64,000 nt of DNA. Origin: Candidatus Zixiibacteriota bacterium (GTDB lineage: Bacteria > Zixibacteria > MSB-5A5 > GN15 > FEB-12). The stretch spans positions 1-64,000 of the forward strand of contig JACZXB010000011.1 in NCBI GenBank assembly GCA_022571845.1, given 5' to 3'. Below, one piece after another: positions 32,618 through 40,291 of the stretch. The notes under the pieces were generated by a model that did no database searches, was not told the DNA's origin, and was given only the letters and a program-made list of their open reading frames with translations. Made by a program: the position numbers and the translations under genes. Position 1 is the stretch's first letter; every line of letters starts with the position of its first letter.

Positions 32618-33713
32618 AGAAAGGCTGACCGGCGCCATCGCTCTTATGAAAATTCCGGGAGTGGGACGTGTAAGTTACGAGAAGCTGGTAAAAAAGTTTG
32701 GCTCTCCTGAAGGAGTATTTGAGGCAAGCATAGATGAGATTTCAATGCTCGACCGCATCTCACGCGGGATGGCATCAGGCATAAAAAGAGAATGCGATTT
32801 GCCAGAAGCCGGCCAGATCGCCTCAAAAATAGTGCAGTTAGGCTGGCAGGTTATGTTTCTGGGGGATGAAAATTACCCCGAACAGCTAAAAACGATACCC
32901 GCCCCTCCGCCGCTTTTATTTGCAACAGGCCAGGAACTCACTCAGGATGAAAAGTTAATTGCAATTGTCGGTACCCGGCATGCTACCGAAGCAGGTGAAT
33001 TATTCACCTACCGGCTTGCCACCGAACTGGTTAACGAAGGCATAACGGTCGTCTCCGGCATGGCCGAAGGAATTGATTCGGCAGCACACAAAGGAGCCCT
33101 TGATGCTGGCGGCAAGACAATAGCTGTCTGGGGAAGTTCGCTTGATATTGTATTTCCAGCTTCAAATCGAAAACTTGCCGAAAAAATCAAGAAACAGGGA
33201 ACTGTCTATTCTGAATATTTACCGGAGACACGGCCGGATAAAGCTTTTTTTCCGGAAAGAAACAGAATAATTTCAGGCTTATCCTCGGGGATTGTCGTGG
33301 TTGAAGCTGGCGAAAAGTCCGGTGCGCTAATTACTGCCGGGCATGGCCTGGAACAGGGCAAGGAAATATTTGCAGTTCCCGGAGGCCCCGGCGCTGCCAA
33401 AAGCCAGGGAGTGAATAATCTTATTAAAAAAGGCGCCCGCTTGCTGACTTCAGTTCAGGATATTTTTGACGAATTGCCGCTACTCAAAAATCAAATATTG
33501 GTCAAAAAATTCAGACGCCTACCCGATATGACCGAGACTGAACAAAAAATTGTAGGGCTGTTTACAGAAGGACCGAAACAGCTTGACCAGATTTCCAGAG
33601 AAGTAGAATTGCCCATAGGCGAACTGACCGAGTTTATGCTGACTATGGAGCTGAGAGGTATTATCAGGGAACTTCCCGGAAAAAGATTCGTATTGTCAGA
33701 AGATTTTCAATGA
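32598..33713 (+). CDS. dprA: DprA/Smf DNA-processing protein
   Basis: DprA loads RecA onto incoming single-stranded DNA in transformation. The 371-residue protein has an N-terminal helix-hairpin-helix (IPGVGRVSYEKLVKKFG), the Rossmann core (IVGTRHATEAGE, VVSGMAEGIDSAAHKGAL, AVWGSSLDIVFPASNRKLAEKI, FPERNRIISGLS, VVEAGEKSGALITA) and a C-terminal winged helix. TTG at 32598 is the start used; GGAG lies 13 bases before it, and ATG 32646 would cut off the first helix. It overlaps obg by 20 bases and ptsH by four. No com genes are in the window. Confidence 0.93.
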   Translation: MTNSELKERLTGAIALMKIPGVGRVSYEKLVKKFGSPEGVFEASIDEISMLDRISRGMASGIKRECDLPEAGQIASKIVQLGWQVMFLGDENYPEQLKTIPAPPPLLFATGQELTQDEKLIAIVGTRHATEAGELFTYRLATELVNEGITVVSGMAEGIDSAAHKGALDAGGKTIAVWGSSLDIVFPASNRKLAEKIKKQGTVYSEYLPETRPDKAFFPERNRIISGLSSGIVVVEAGEKSGALITAGHGLEQGKEIFAVPGGPGAAKSQGVNNLIKKGARLLTSVQDIFDELPLLKNQILVKKFRRLPDMTETEQKIVGLFTEGPKQLDQISREVELPIGELTEFMLTMELRGIIRELPGKRFVLSEDFQ

Positions 33714-33979
33714 TCAAGAGAACCGCCATAGTAACCAACAGATTGGGACTTCATGCACGGCCGGCGGCTCTTTTGGTCACTACCGCCACAAAATTTGAAT
33801 CCCAATTTTTCATCAGCAAAGACTCTATCAGGGTTAACGGTAAGTCCATCATGGGGGTAATGATGCTGGCAGCTGAAATGGGTACTGAGCTCATTTTGGA
33901 AGTCGACGGCCCTGATGAAATTGAAGCAATGGCAGAAATTCTGAAAATAATAGAGTCCGGCTTTGAGGAATCCACTTAG
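33710..33979 (+). CDS. ptsH: HPr phosphocarrier
   Basis: HPr relays phosphate from enzyme I. The 89-residue protein has the active-site His15 in RLGLHARPA and Ser46 in NGKSIMGVMML, the residue phosphorylated by HPr kinase in many bacteria, so both control modes are possible. Its ATG overlaps the dprA stop. No EIIA, EIIB or EIIC gene is in the window, so the pair HPr-EI may serve regulation rather than uptake. A small hairpin, TACTTT-CAG-AAAGTA, lies in the gap to ptsI. Confidence 0.94.
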   Translation: MIKRTAIVTNRLGLHARPAALLVTTATKFESQFFISKDSIRVNGKSIMGVMMLAAEMGTELILEVDGPDEIEAMAEILKIIESGFEEST

Positions 33980-34061
33980 ATAATATCTTGCTTTGAACAA
34001 TTCCTCCACTGTATACTTTCAGAAAGTAAGTCAATAATAGAACCATCAAAATTGAATAGTA

Positions 34062-35837
34062 ATGAAAGCTGTAGACAGACATAAAGTAATTAAAGGCAGA
34101 CCCATTGCAGCCGGTATCGTGATTGGAAACAGCAGAGTTGTGCTGCCGGGCGAAACTCAGGTCGTTGATATAGCTGTTTCGGATTCTGCTCTCGGCGGTG
34201 AAATTAATTCTTTGGAGCTCGCTGTAAAAGAAACTGTTAACGAGCTTAACGATTTAAGAGATTCGGCAATCAAGAAAATGGGCGGCCCGGCAACTAAAAT
34301 TTTCGAAGCCCAACTTATGATTGCTCAAGATAGGGAATTCTTAGGCCAGGTTAAGAAAGATATCAGGTCAGAGAAACTGAATGCCGCTTTTGTCTACAAT
34401 GAACATATAAAGAGGGCCACGGCCCCTTTGAAAAGATCAGCCGACACCTATATCCGTCAGATGGCCCTGGATATTGAAGCAGTAGCCGGCAGGATAATTT
34501 CGCATTTAAGCGGCAAGACCAGAAAAGACCATGTAATCCCGCCCAATACCGTGCTTATTGGCAAATCATTTACTCCCGGCGAAGTCTTAAGTTACCGGCG
34601 GCAAAAGGTAATCGGTTTTGTTGTGGCCGAAGGAGGCCCGGATTCGCATATGGGACTTATTGCCAGAGCCTTGTACCTGCCAGTTGTCATTGCCAAAGAC
34701 TTAAATCTTTCAAAGCTTGTCAGCGGCCAGCAAATAATTTTAGATGCGATTGATGGGAAAATTATCTTCGCCCCCACAGCTGAAGAAATCTCTAACTATC
34801 AGCAGCGTAGAAAAAAGATGGGCCCGGCGCTCATCACTCGCATCAGACATCTCAAAGATATTCCCCCAAAAACGCGCGACGGAGTTGAAATCCCTGTCGG
34901 CGGCAATATGACTTTGCCGGGGCCGGCTGAAGAAATTATGGCTGAAAAAAATATCCCGATCGGCCTCTATCGAAGTGAGTTTTTGTATCTGGCTAAGGGC
35001 GCCTTCCCTGACGAAGAAACTCAATTTGAACATTATGAACAGGTTGCCAGGAAATTTGCCGGTTCTTCGGTGGTTATCAGAACTTTTGATTTAGGATATG
35101 ACAAAATGTCTGCCGACGACGCCTGGCCGCACGAAGAAAACCCGGCTCTGGGCTGGCGCGGAATACGGCCGATGCTGGAAATGAAGAGTTTATTTAAGGA
35201 TCAAATCAGAGCAATTCTCAGAGCCTCCAGCAGAAAAAATCTCAAAATCCTGCTGCCGATGATTTCTGACATATTGGAATTTGACCAGGCCAAAAGACTC
35301 ATAGCCCAGGTAAAATTTGAACTTAAGAAAAAGAAAGTTCAATATGATGAAAACATCCCAATCGGCATTATGGTTGAGGTACCCTCGACCGTCTTAATAG
35401 CCGACAGCCTGTTCCCCAAAGTTGACTTCTTATCTATAGGCACCAACGACTTAACGCAATATGTCCTGGCCGCTGACAGAAAGAACAGTAAAGTGGCCGG
35501 CCTCTATAGCTGCTTTCACCCGGCGGTTCTTCAGATGATAAAAATGACAGTGGACAAAGCCAAAATCTATGGCAAACCTGTTGCTGTCTGCGGTGAAATG
35601 GCCGGAGACATCCTAGCGCTGCCATTTTTTATAGGGCTCAAAATTGATTTGTTATCAATGAGTCCTAATCGTATAGTAGACCTATGCAGAACCGTAAAAA
35701 AAATCGACTCGAGCCTGGTACAGCCCTTAGTGCACTCAGTACTGGCCAGTTCGTCCACCTCGTCAGTAATAAAAAGATTGGAAAGTTTTAAAAATGCGAT
35801 CGGAAGTAGAAGACAAAAAGGAAGCCACTTTGAGTAA
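34062..35837 (+). CDS. ptsI: PTS enzyme I
   Basis: Enzyme I takes phosphate from PEP to a histidine and passes it to HPr. The 591-residue protein has the N-terminal HPr-binding helical domain, the phospho-histidine loop with His196 in GGPDSHMGLIAR, where the usual Thr before Ser-His is Asp, and the C-terminal PEP-binding barrel (RSEFLYLAK, RTFDLGYDK, ENPALGWRGIR, IMVEVPS, GTNDLTQY, CGEMAGD). Length is normal (about 575). It lies 82 bases after ptsH and its end overlaps the isomerase start. Confidence 0.94.
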   Translation: MKAVDRHKVIKGRPIAAGIVIGNSRVVLPGETQVVDIAVSDSALGGEINSLELAVKETVNELNDLRDSAIKKMGGPATKIFEAQLMIAQDREFLGQVKKDIRSEKLNAAFVYNEHIKRATAPLKRSADTYIRQMALDIEAVAGRIISHLSGKTRKDHVIPPNTVLIGKSFTPGEVLSYRRQKVIGFVVAEGGPDSHMGLIARALYLPVVIAKDLNLSKLVSGQQIILDAIDGKIIFAPTAEEISNYQQRRKKMGPALITRIRHLKDIPPKTRDGVEIPVGGNMTLPGPAEEIMAEKNIPIGLYRSEFLYLAKGAFPDEETQFEHYEQVARKFAGSSVVIRTFDLGYDKMSADDAWPHEENPALGWRGIRPMLEMKSLFKDQIRAILRASSRKNLKILLPMISDILEFDQAKRLIAQVKFELKKKKVQYDENIPIGIMVEVPSTVLIADSLFPKVDFLSIGTNDLTQYVLAADRKNSKVAGLYSCFHPAVLQMIKMTVDKAKIYGKPVAVCGEMAGDILALPFFIGLKIDLLSMSPNRIVDLCRTVKKIDSSLVQPLVHSVLASSSTSSVIKRLESFKNAIGSRRQKGSHFE

Positions 35838-36906
35838 ACTTGATAACACCGAACAGATGCGCTCATTAGATCCGGGCAACATGTATAATTATATTTTTGA
35901 TTTTCCTGAGCAGCTGGCCAGAGCTCTAAATATTGGCAAAAGCTGGAAAATTGATAAAGATATGTTTCAGGAAATTAAAAATGTGGTGGTTATCGGCATG
36001 GGCGGCTCTGCCATTGGCGGAGATTTGGCCAGGTCGTTTTTGAGTTCCAAACTGCTTGTTCCTTTTCATATTTGCCGCCATTACACCTTACCGGAGTTTG
36101 TCGACGATGAATCTCTGGTAATAGTTTCTTCCTATAGTGGCAATACTGAAGAAACTCTGGCAGCGCTTGATGACGCCCTAAGCCGCAAAGCTATGATTGC
36201 TGCCATAAGCACCGGCGGCATGCTGGCCGATGTCTGCAAGCTCAATGAAATTCCTATGGCCACTCTGCCGGGGGGAATGCAGCCCCGGGCAGCTCTTGGC
36301 TTTTCTTTTATTCCACTTCTGATGCTGCTTCAGAAAGTCGACCTAATAGAAAATATAGAAGAACAGGTAAAAACGGCCATTGAAAGTCTTAAGACATTTA
36401 GAGAAGATTATACCGAAGATACCCAGGCAAGTGCCAACCCTGCCAAGCAACTGGCAGAGAAACTTCTCGGCAAAATAGTAATGGTCTATTCCGGACCAAC
36501 CTTGACCGACGCTGTGGCCGTCAGATGGAAAGGACAGTTTTGTGAAAACTCCAAGACGCTGGCCTTTGCAAACCAATTCCCTGAGTTTAATCATAACGAA
36601 CTGGTCGGCTGGTCCGATGTTACCCGTAATTTCACCGATAAACTGGCAGCTATAATACTTCGTGACACCGCGGATCATCCGCAGGTTAAGAAACGTATGG
36701 ATATTGTGAATCCACTTATCGAAGAAACGGGAGCTGATGTAATAGAAGTTGAGTCGCGCGGCTCTTCTGAGCTCGAAAGAATTCTCAGCCTTATTCAGAT
36801 GGGCGACTTTGTCTCTTACTATCTGGCGATATTAAATGACCAGGACCCAACTCCGGTTTTGTCTATTGAAATGCTTAAAGATGCTTTGTCTGATAAAGAC
36901 GTTTGA
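35830..36906 (+). CDS. Bifunctional phosphoglucose/phosphomannose isomerase
   Basis: The family interconverts glucose 6-phosphate, fructose 6-phosphate and mannose 6-phosphate. The protein has two SIS domains: VVIGMGGSAIGGDLARSFL and SSYSGNTEETLAAL in the first, and MVYSGPTLTDAVAVRWKGQFCENSKTLAF with FNHNELVGW in the second, the hallmark of archaeal-type dual isomerases (about 300-350 residues). I prefer TTG 35830 because AAGGA lies seven bases before it; ATG 35794 gives 12 more residues and overlaps ptsI by 44 bases. It supplies mannose 6-phosphate for the GDP-mannose enzymes in the window. Confidence 0.92.
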   Translation: MSKLDNTEQMRSLDPGNMYNYIFDFPEQLARALNIGKSWKIDKDMFQEIKNVVVIGMGGSAIGGDLARSFLSSKLLVPFHICRHYTLPEFVDDESLVIVSSYSGNTEETLAALDDALSRKAMIAAISTGGMLADVCKLNEIPMATLPGGMQPRAALGFSFIPLLMLLQKVDLIENIEEQVKTAIESLKTFREDYTEDTQASANPAKQLAEKLLGKIVMVYSGPTLTDAVAVRWKGQFCENSKTLAFANQFPEFNHNELVGWSDVTRNFTDKLAAIILRDTADHPQVKKRMDIVNPLIEETGADVIEVESRGSSELERILSLIQMGDFVSYYLAILNDQDPTPVLSIEMLKDALSDKDV

Positions 36907-37010
36907 TACTATGATAAAATAGCCCCTGGGACATTCATTCGCATTGCCCCCAAATCGGCGCAAACCGCTGACAGGCAATAAATTAAGCTATTAGCCGCTC
37001 AAAAAATCAA

Positions 37011-37039
37011 TTGACAGGCTGATAGCTTCTGTATATAGT
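37011..37039 (+). promoter_or_regulatory. Strong promoter of the peptide-activator unit
   Basis: TTGACA (37011-37016), 17 bases, TATAGT (37034-37039): 11 of 12 consensus positions. Transcription should begin near 37046, leaving a leader of about 108 bases before ATG 37154. Confidence 0.7.
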
Positions 37040-37045
37040 TTAGCA

Positions 37046-37095
37046 TAGCGGAAATCAGAGAACCCGCTACCCAACAAGCTTCAACAATATTCCGC
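37046..37095 (+). promoter_or_regulatory. Leader with mutually exclusive hairpins
   Basis: TAGCGG (37046-37051) can pair with CCGCTA (37064-37069). Its inner part GCGGAA (37048-37053) can instead pair with TTCCGC (37090-37095). Only one stem can form at a time. This is the minimum design of a switch or thermosensor but short complementarities arise by chance. Confidence 0.3.
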
Positions 37096-37153
37096 CAATT
37101 TTTGACTGGGCATAAAGATGTTTAAGACATAACCAATATCAAAGGAGTGTAAC

Positions 37154-37504
37154 ATGAAACGCTTAATTTCTGTATTGGCAATTGCGCTGATACTAACAAT
37201 GATGTCATGGGGGACGGCAAATTCTCTCGACGCCCCCGAAAAACTGATCGTAGTTAATTACGACCACCCCTGGGGTGGCGAACATGATAACGGAGATTTT
37301 CCTACCCTCATACCCGATCCAGAAGACCCTCTTCCGGAGATAAAGCGATCAAGCGGTTTCAGGTCCTGGATAACTAACTGGTTCTACAACAGTATCTATT
37401 ACCTGAATTTCTTGCCAAAGGACGACATCACTGTTGACGTAATCGAAGACACTAACACCTATAACGATGCAACCAACTATAACTATACGGGGACAGGCAA
37501 ATGA
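37154..37504 (+). CDS. Small exported protein coupled to sigma-54 activator
   Basis: The 116-residue protein has a clear signal peptide (MKRLISVLAIALILTMMSWG, likely cut after ANS, residue about 24) and a 90-residue mature part rich in Asp, Pro and aromatic residues: HPWGGEHDNGDFP, PDPEDPLPE, then SWITNWFYNSIYYLNF and an Asn/Thr/Tyr-rich end. I recognise no family. AAAGGAG precedes the ATG by seven bases, so it is well translated. Its stop overlaps the activator start (ATGA). The arrangement resembles a signal precursor beside its receptor, but could equally be an envelope sensor target. Confidence 0.8.
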   Translation: MKRLISVLAIALILTMMSWGTANSLDAPEKLIVVNYDHPWGGEHDNGDFPTLIPDPEDPLPEIKRSSGFRSWITNWFYNSIYYLNFLPKDDITVDVIEDTNTYNDATNYNYTGTGK

Positions 37505-39738
37505 ACCGAAGCGTAAGACACGGCGATTCGTTCCCGGATGTTGCGTTGCATTATCTAAGGTCGCTTATCAAGCGCCGGGAATATGCCAATGTGGTCAAAT
37601 ACTACGAAGATAATCGTAGCGAATTTGATGCATTCGGCGGCACCAGAGCAGGTGAATCACTTCATCTGGTGTCACAGGCCTACGCTTCTGTAAATAACCA
37701 ATCTTCAGCGTTAAGAACCGCTCGACTGGCTCAACAAGAAGCCGTCGCGAATGGCGATTCGATTTTACTCGCTGAGATATTTGCTACTATCGGATCGGTA
37801 CTGATTCGATTGGGCGAGTACAAAGAAGCAGAAAAGGCCTATCGTGATGCGGAGTCTATTTTCCGCAGAAACGACCAACTCGAAGGACAATGCCGGGCAT
37901 TAAATCAGCTCTCGGGATTGTTTTTCAGACAGAATGATTATCAGCATTCAATGGCAATCCTAACAGATGCCTTGAATATCGCTCACCAACTGGGCGACAC
38001 CAAAAAGACTGCCTATATGATGGGAAACCTTGGCCGCTTGAATACTTTCTTAGGCGATTTCCCGGAAGCAACCAGGCACTTGCAGCTTAACATTGATGTC
38101 TCTACCGAATTGAACGACTGGCTTGAAGTAGGCAGAGCCTATTTGTCGTTAGCCTATGTTCACATTCAAACCGGAGAGTATCAATCGGCTGAAGAAAACT
38201 TGCAAAAAGCTAAAGAGTTCTTGAGCAAACAGAAAAGTGAAAGAGATGATATTATTTATCTCACTTATCTGGGAGAACTCTACCGCCATATGGGACGCTT
38301 GCCCGAAAGTGAAACGATTCTAAAAACGGCGCTTCAGCGAGCTGAAGAGATAGCTCCCGGCACAACTTTGGCCGGACGCGCTATGCGCCATCTGGCAGAA
38401 TTGTATGTCATGGAGCAGAAGTTCCAGGCTGCCGGCAGAATGGCGGCCAAATCGATGACAATAATGCAAAAAGCCTCTGACAGAGTCGAATGTGGAGCTC
38501 TCTATAAACTCAAAGCAGTTATCGCCGATAACTGCCAGGACAAAGCGGCGTGTCAGAAATTCTTCAATCTTTCAATTAATTTGCTCTCTGATTCGGGAGT
38601 GCGTTTTGAAAAAGCGGATACACTTGTAAAGGCAGGCATATCTGAAGCTTTTAGTAAAAAGAAACGCCTGATGTTTCTTTTCAGAGCTGAAGAATTCTAC
38701 GCCCGCTATCGCATTGCACCGCAATTAGACAATGTCGGTGCTTTGATTCAGGAATTGGGCGAAATTGGACAAGACAGGACAGCGAGTAAATCTGCTCGGA
38801 CATCCGTCGAATCCGAATTTCTTACCAATTCAAGTGATATCAAACGCTTTATGAGTCAGCTTTCTATCATCGGCAAAATGGATTTGACAATTTTACTGAC
38901 CGGTGAAACTGGTGTAGGCAAGGATCATCTGGCCCGTTACTATCATTCCCAAGTTAGGCCAGACGGACCGTTTGTAGCCATCAACTGCGCCTCGGTGCCG
39001 GAGACGCTTTTAGAGTCTGAGCTTTTTGGTCACAAAAAAGGCGCCTTTACCGGCGCTGACTCTGACAAGCTCGGCTTGTTTGCCTCAGCCAATGGCGGCG
39101 TTCTTTTCTTAGATGAAATTGGCGATATGCCGTTTGCCTTGCAAGCCAAACTTCTGGGAGTTCTGGAGCACAGACGTCTACTGCCTCTTGGCTCTACTAA
39201 AGAGGTAAAACTGGATGTAGCTTTAGTGGCCGCTACGAACCATAACTTAGAAGAGATGGTCGAGCAGGGACAATTCCGGCGAGATCTCTACTATCGGCTA
39301 AGCGGCATGACATACCATATTCCGGCTCTAAGAGAGCGCAAAGAAGACATTCCTCTTCTTTTGGATCACTTTATTAACGGTTCGAGCTTAATTTTGGACT
39401 CGGGCAAAATCCCTGAAGAAATGCTCCAGCAATTTCTTGAGTATGACTGGCCCGGAAATGTGCGGGAGCTTCAGAATAAAGTGAAGAAACTTGAAGTGAT
39501 GGCACAACTGGTTGCCGAAGGCGACTTAGTTGAGCTGACCAGGTCTCTCTTGTCTGAAGGTGACGAGATTAAAGACCATAGCTTAACTCAGAAAGTTGCT
39601 GAGTTTGAAAGGCAACTTATTGTGGAAGCTCTGGTAGCTGCCAAAGGCAACAAGTCCAGAGCGGCCAGATTTCTGGGCATTCACGAGGCCACTGTGCGTA
39701 CCAAACTGAAACGTTACGGTATAAGCCTGGCTGGCTGA
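37501..39738 (+). CDS. TPR-AAA+-Fis sigma-54 enhancer-binding activator
   Basis: The 745-residue protein opens with nine or ten TPR-like helical pairs (about 40-400), such as IFATIGSVLIRLGEYKEAEKA and AYLSLAYVHIQTGEYQSAEENL. An AAA+ domain follows with Walker A GETGVGKD (468-475), the sigma-54 contact loop GAFTGA (514-519), Walker B LFLDE (535-539) and YYRLSGMTYHIPALRERKEDIP. It ends in a Fis-type helix-turn-helix, GNKSRAARFLGIHEATVRTKL. There is no receiver, GAF or PAS domain, so the TPR array is probably the sensor. It is co-translated with the small exported protein. rpoN at 49.2 kb supplies the sigma factor. Confidence 0.95.
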   Translation: MNRSVRHGDSFPDVALHYLRSLIKRREYANVVKYYEDNRSEFDAFGGTRAGESLHLVSQAYASVNNQSSALRTARLAQQEAVANGDSILLAEIFATIGSVLIRLGEYKEAEKAYRDAESIFRRNDQLEGQCRALNQLSGLFFRQNDYQHSMAILTDALNIAHQLGDTKKTAYMMGNLGRLNTFLGDFPEATRHLQLNIDVSTELNDWLEVGRAYLSLAYVHIQTGEYQSAEENLQKAKEFLSKQKSERDDIIYLTYLGELYRHMGRLPESETILKTALQRAEEIAPGTTLAGRAMRHLAELYVMEQKFQAAGRMAAKSMTIMQKASDRVECGALYKLKAVIADNCQDKAACQKFFNLSINLLSDSGVRFEKADTLVKAGISEAFSKKKRLMFLFRAEEFYARYRIAPQLDNVGALIQELGEIGQDRTASKSARTSVESEFLTNSSDIKRFMSQLSIIGKMDLTILLTGETGVGKDHLARYYHSQVRPDGPFVAINCASVPETLLESELFGHKKGAFTGADSDKLGLFASANGGVLFLDEIGDMPFALQAKLLGVLEHRRLLPLGSTKEVKLDVALVAATNHNLEEMVEQGQFRRDLYYRLSGMTYHIPALRERKEDIPLLLDHFINGSSLILDSGKIPEEMLQQFLEYDWPGNVRELQNKVKKLEVMAQLVAEGDLVELTRSLLSEGDEIKDHSLTQKVAEFERQLIVEALVAAKGNKSRAARFLGIHEATVRTKLKRYGISLAG

Positions 39739-39750
39739 TTTATGTCTGAT

Positions 39751-39787
39751 GTGACAGAGAGTTATCCACACTCTCTGTCACTCGTTT
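39751..39787 (+). terminator. Perfect 12-bp inverted repeat after the activator gene
   Basis: Arms GTGACAGAGAGT (39751-39762) and ACTCTCTGTCAC (39770-39781) are exact complements around a seven-base loop, followed by TCGTTTTG. It begins 12 bases after the activator stop. The T run is short, so it may terminate weakly. Because the ACTCTCT half-site recurs in the next inverted repeat, a protein-binding role is also possible. Confidence 0.6.
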
Positions 39788-39841
39788 TGAAAAAGTAGTA
39801 AGTCGCGTTTACGACTACGAATTGGTGTTACATTCCTTTTT

Positions 39842-39887
39842 AGGCAGTAACTCTCTGAATATCAGAGAGTTACTGCCTTTTATTTTT
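39842..39887 (+). terminator. Perfect 15-bp inverted repeat with T-rich tail
   Basis: Arms AGGCAGTAACTCTCT (39842-39856) and AGAGAGTTACTGCCT (39864-39878) pair perfectly around a seven-base loop and are followed by TTTATTTTTAT. This is a strong intrinsic terminator for the activator unit. TAACTCTCT is also complementary to AGAGAGTTA at 39756-39764 of the preceding repeat. Its centre lies about 176 bases upstream of the predicted start of the -24/-12 promoter at 40011, a usual distance for activator sites. Confidence 0.75.
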
Positions 39888-40010
39888 ATCTGCTCGTAGA
39901 TTTATACGAGCAAATAATATCGCATCACACTTAAAAAACTGCAGGCTTACTCTTTAAGTCGTTCAGTTATAATAAGTTGCCATGCATTCAGGGAGCGCTA
40001 TAGCAGAAAG

Positions 40011-40025
40011 GGCACGGCTGTTGCT
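40011..40025 (+). promoter_or_regulatory. Sigma-54 (-24/-12) promoter
   Basis: GGCACG-GCTG-TTGCT matches the consensus TGGCACG-N4-TTGCA/T at every position except the first base (G40010 for T). GG and GC are ten bases apart, as required. Transcription should start near 40036. It lies about 300 bases after the sigma-54 activator gene and points away from it. Confidence 0.7.
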
Positions 40026-40035
40026 TAAAGATAGC

Positions 40036-40140
40036 TTGTCATTTTTGCTCGAAGGGTACTGTCGAGGTACTCCGTTCTTCTTTTCTCTTTGGTGAAGAGG
40101 CTGCCCGCACGTGAGGGGTGTGCGGGTGGTCTATTTTTTT
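40036..40140 (+). ncRNA. Putative sigma-54-dependent small RNA or terminated leader
   Basis: The predicted transcript of about 105 bases runs from the -24/-12 promoter to a terminator. Three hairpins can be drawn: GGGTAC/GTACTC (40054-40059 with 40067-40072, one G-U), CTCTT/AAGAG (40085-40089 with 40095-40099), and the terminator CCCGCAC/GTGCGGG (40104-40110 with 40120-40126). A pyrimidine-rich single strand, TTCTTCTTTT, lies between the first two. No convincing reading frame with a ribosome site is present. Size and shape fit a small regulatory RNA, as Qrr and GlmY are in gammaproteobacteria. It could instead be an attenuated leader of the symporter gene at 40292. Confidence 0.5.
40104..40140 (+). 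terminator. Terminator closing the sigma-54 transcript
   Basis: Stem CCCGCAC/GTGCGGG with a nine-base loop, followed by GGTCTA and then seven T residues (40134-40140). It is the strongest terminator in this 550-base gene-free stretch. Confidence 0.75.
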
Positions 40141-40228
40141 GCCGTTTGGTGCTTAGACGAATCAAGCTTTAATAATAATTAGTCATATTTTAACAATTTA
40201 TAAACTTGTTGCTTTGCCCTGCTTTGAA

Positions 40229-40255
40229 GCGGATTTTTGACAATCCGCAGTTTTG
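40229..40255 (+). terminator. Second hairpin before the symporter gene
   Basis: GCGGATT (40229-40235) and AATCCGC (40242-40248) pair perfectly around TTTGAC and are followed by AGTTTTG. It lies 44 bases before the symporter ATG. It may be an attenuator or a weak terminator; there is no consensus promoter between it and the gene. Confidence 0.35.
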
Positions 40256-40291
40256 TTGAATGTGAATGTCGCCTCTGAAGGGAGCCGCCGG

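Noticed and set aside
40253-40291. Longer start for the symporter at 40253
   Set aside because: TTG 40253 has no ribosome site, whereas ATG 40292 has AAGGGAG at good spacing and the normal family N terminus.
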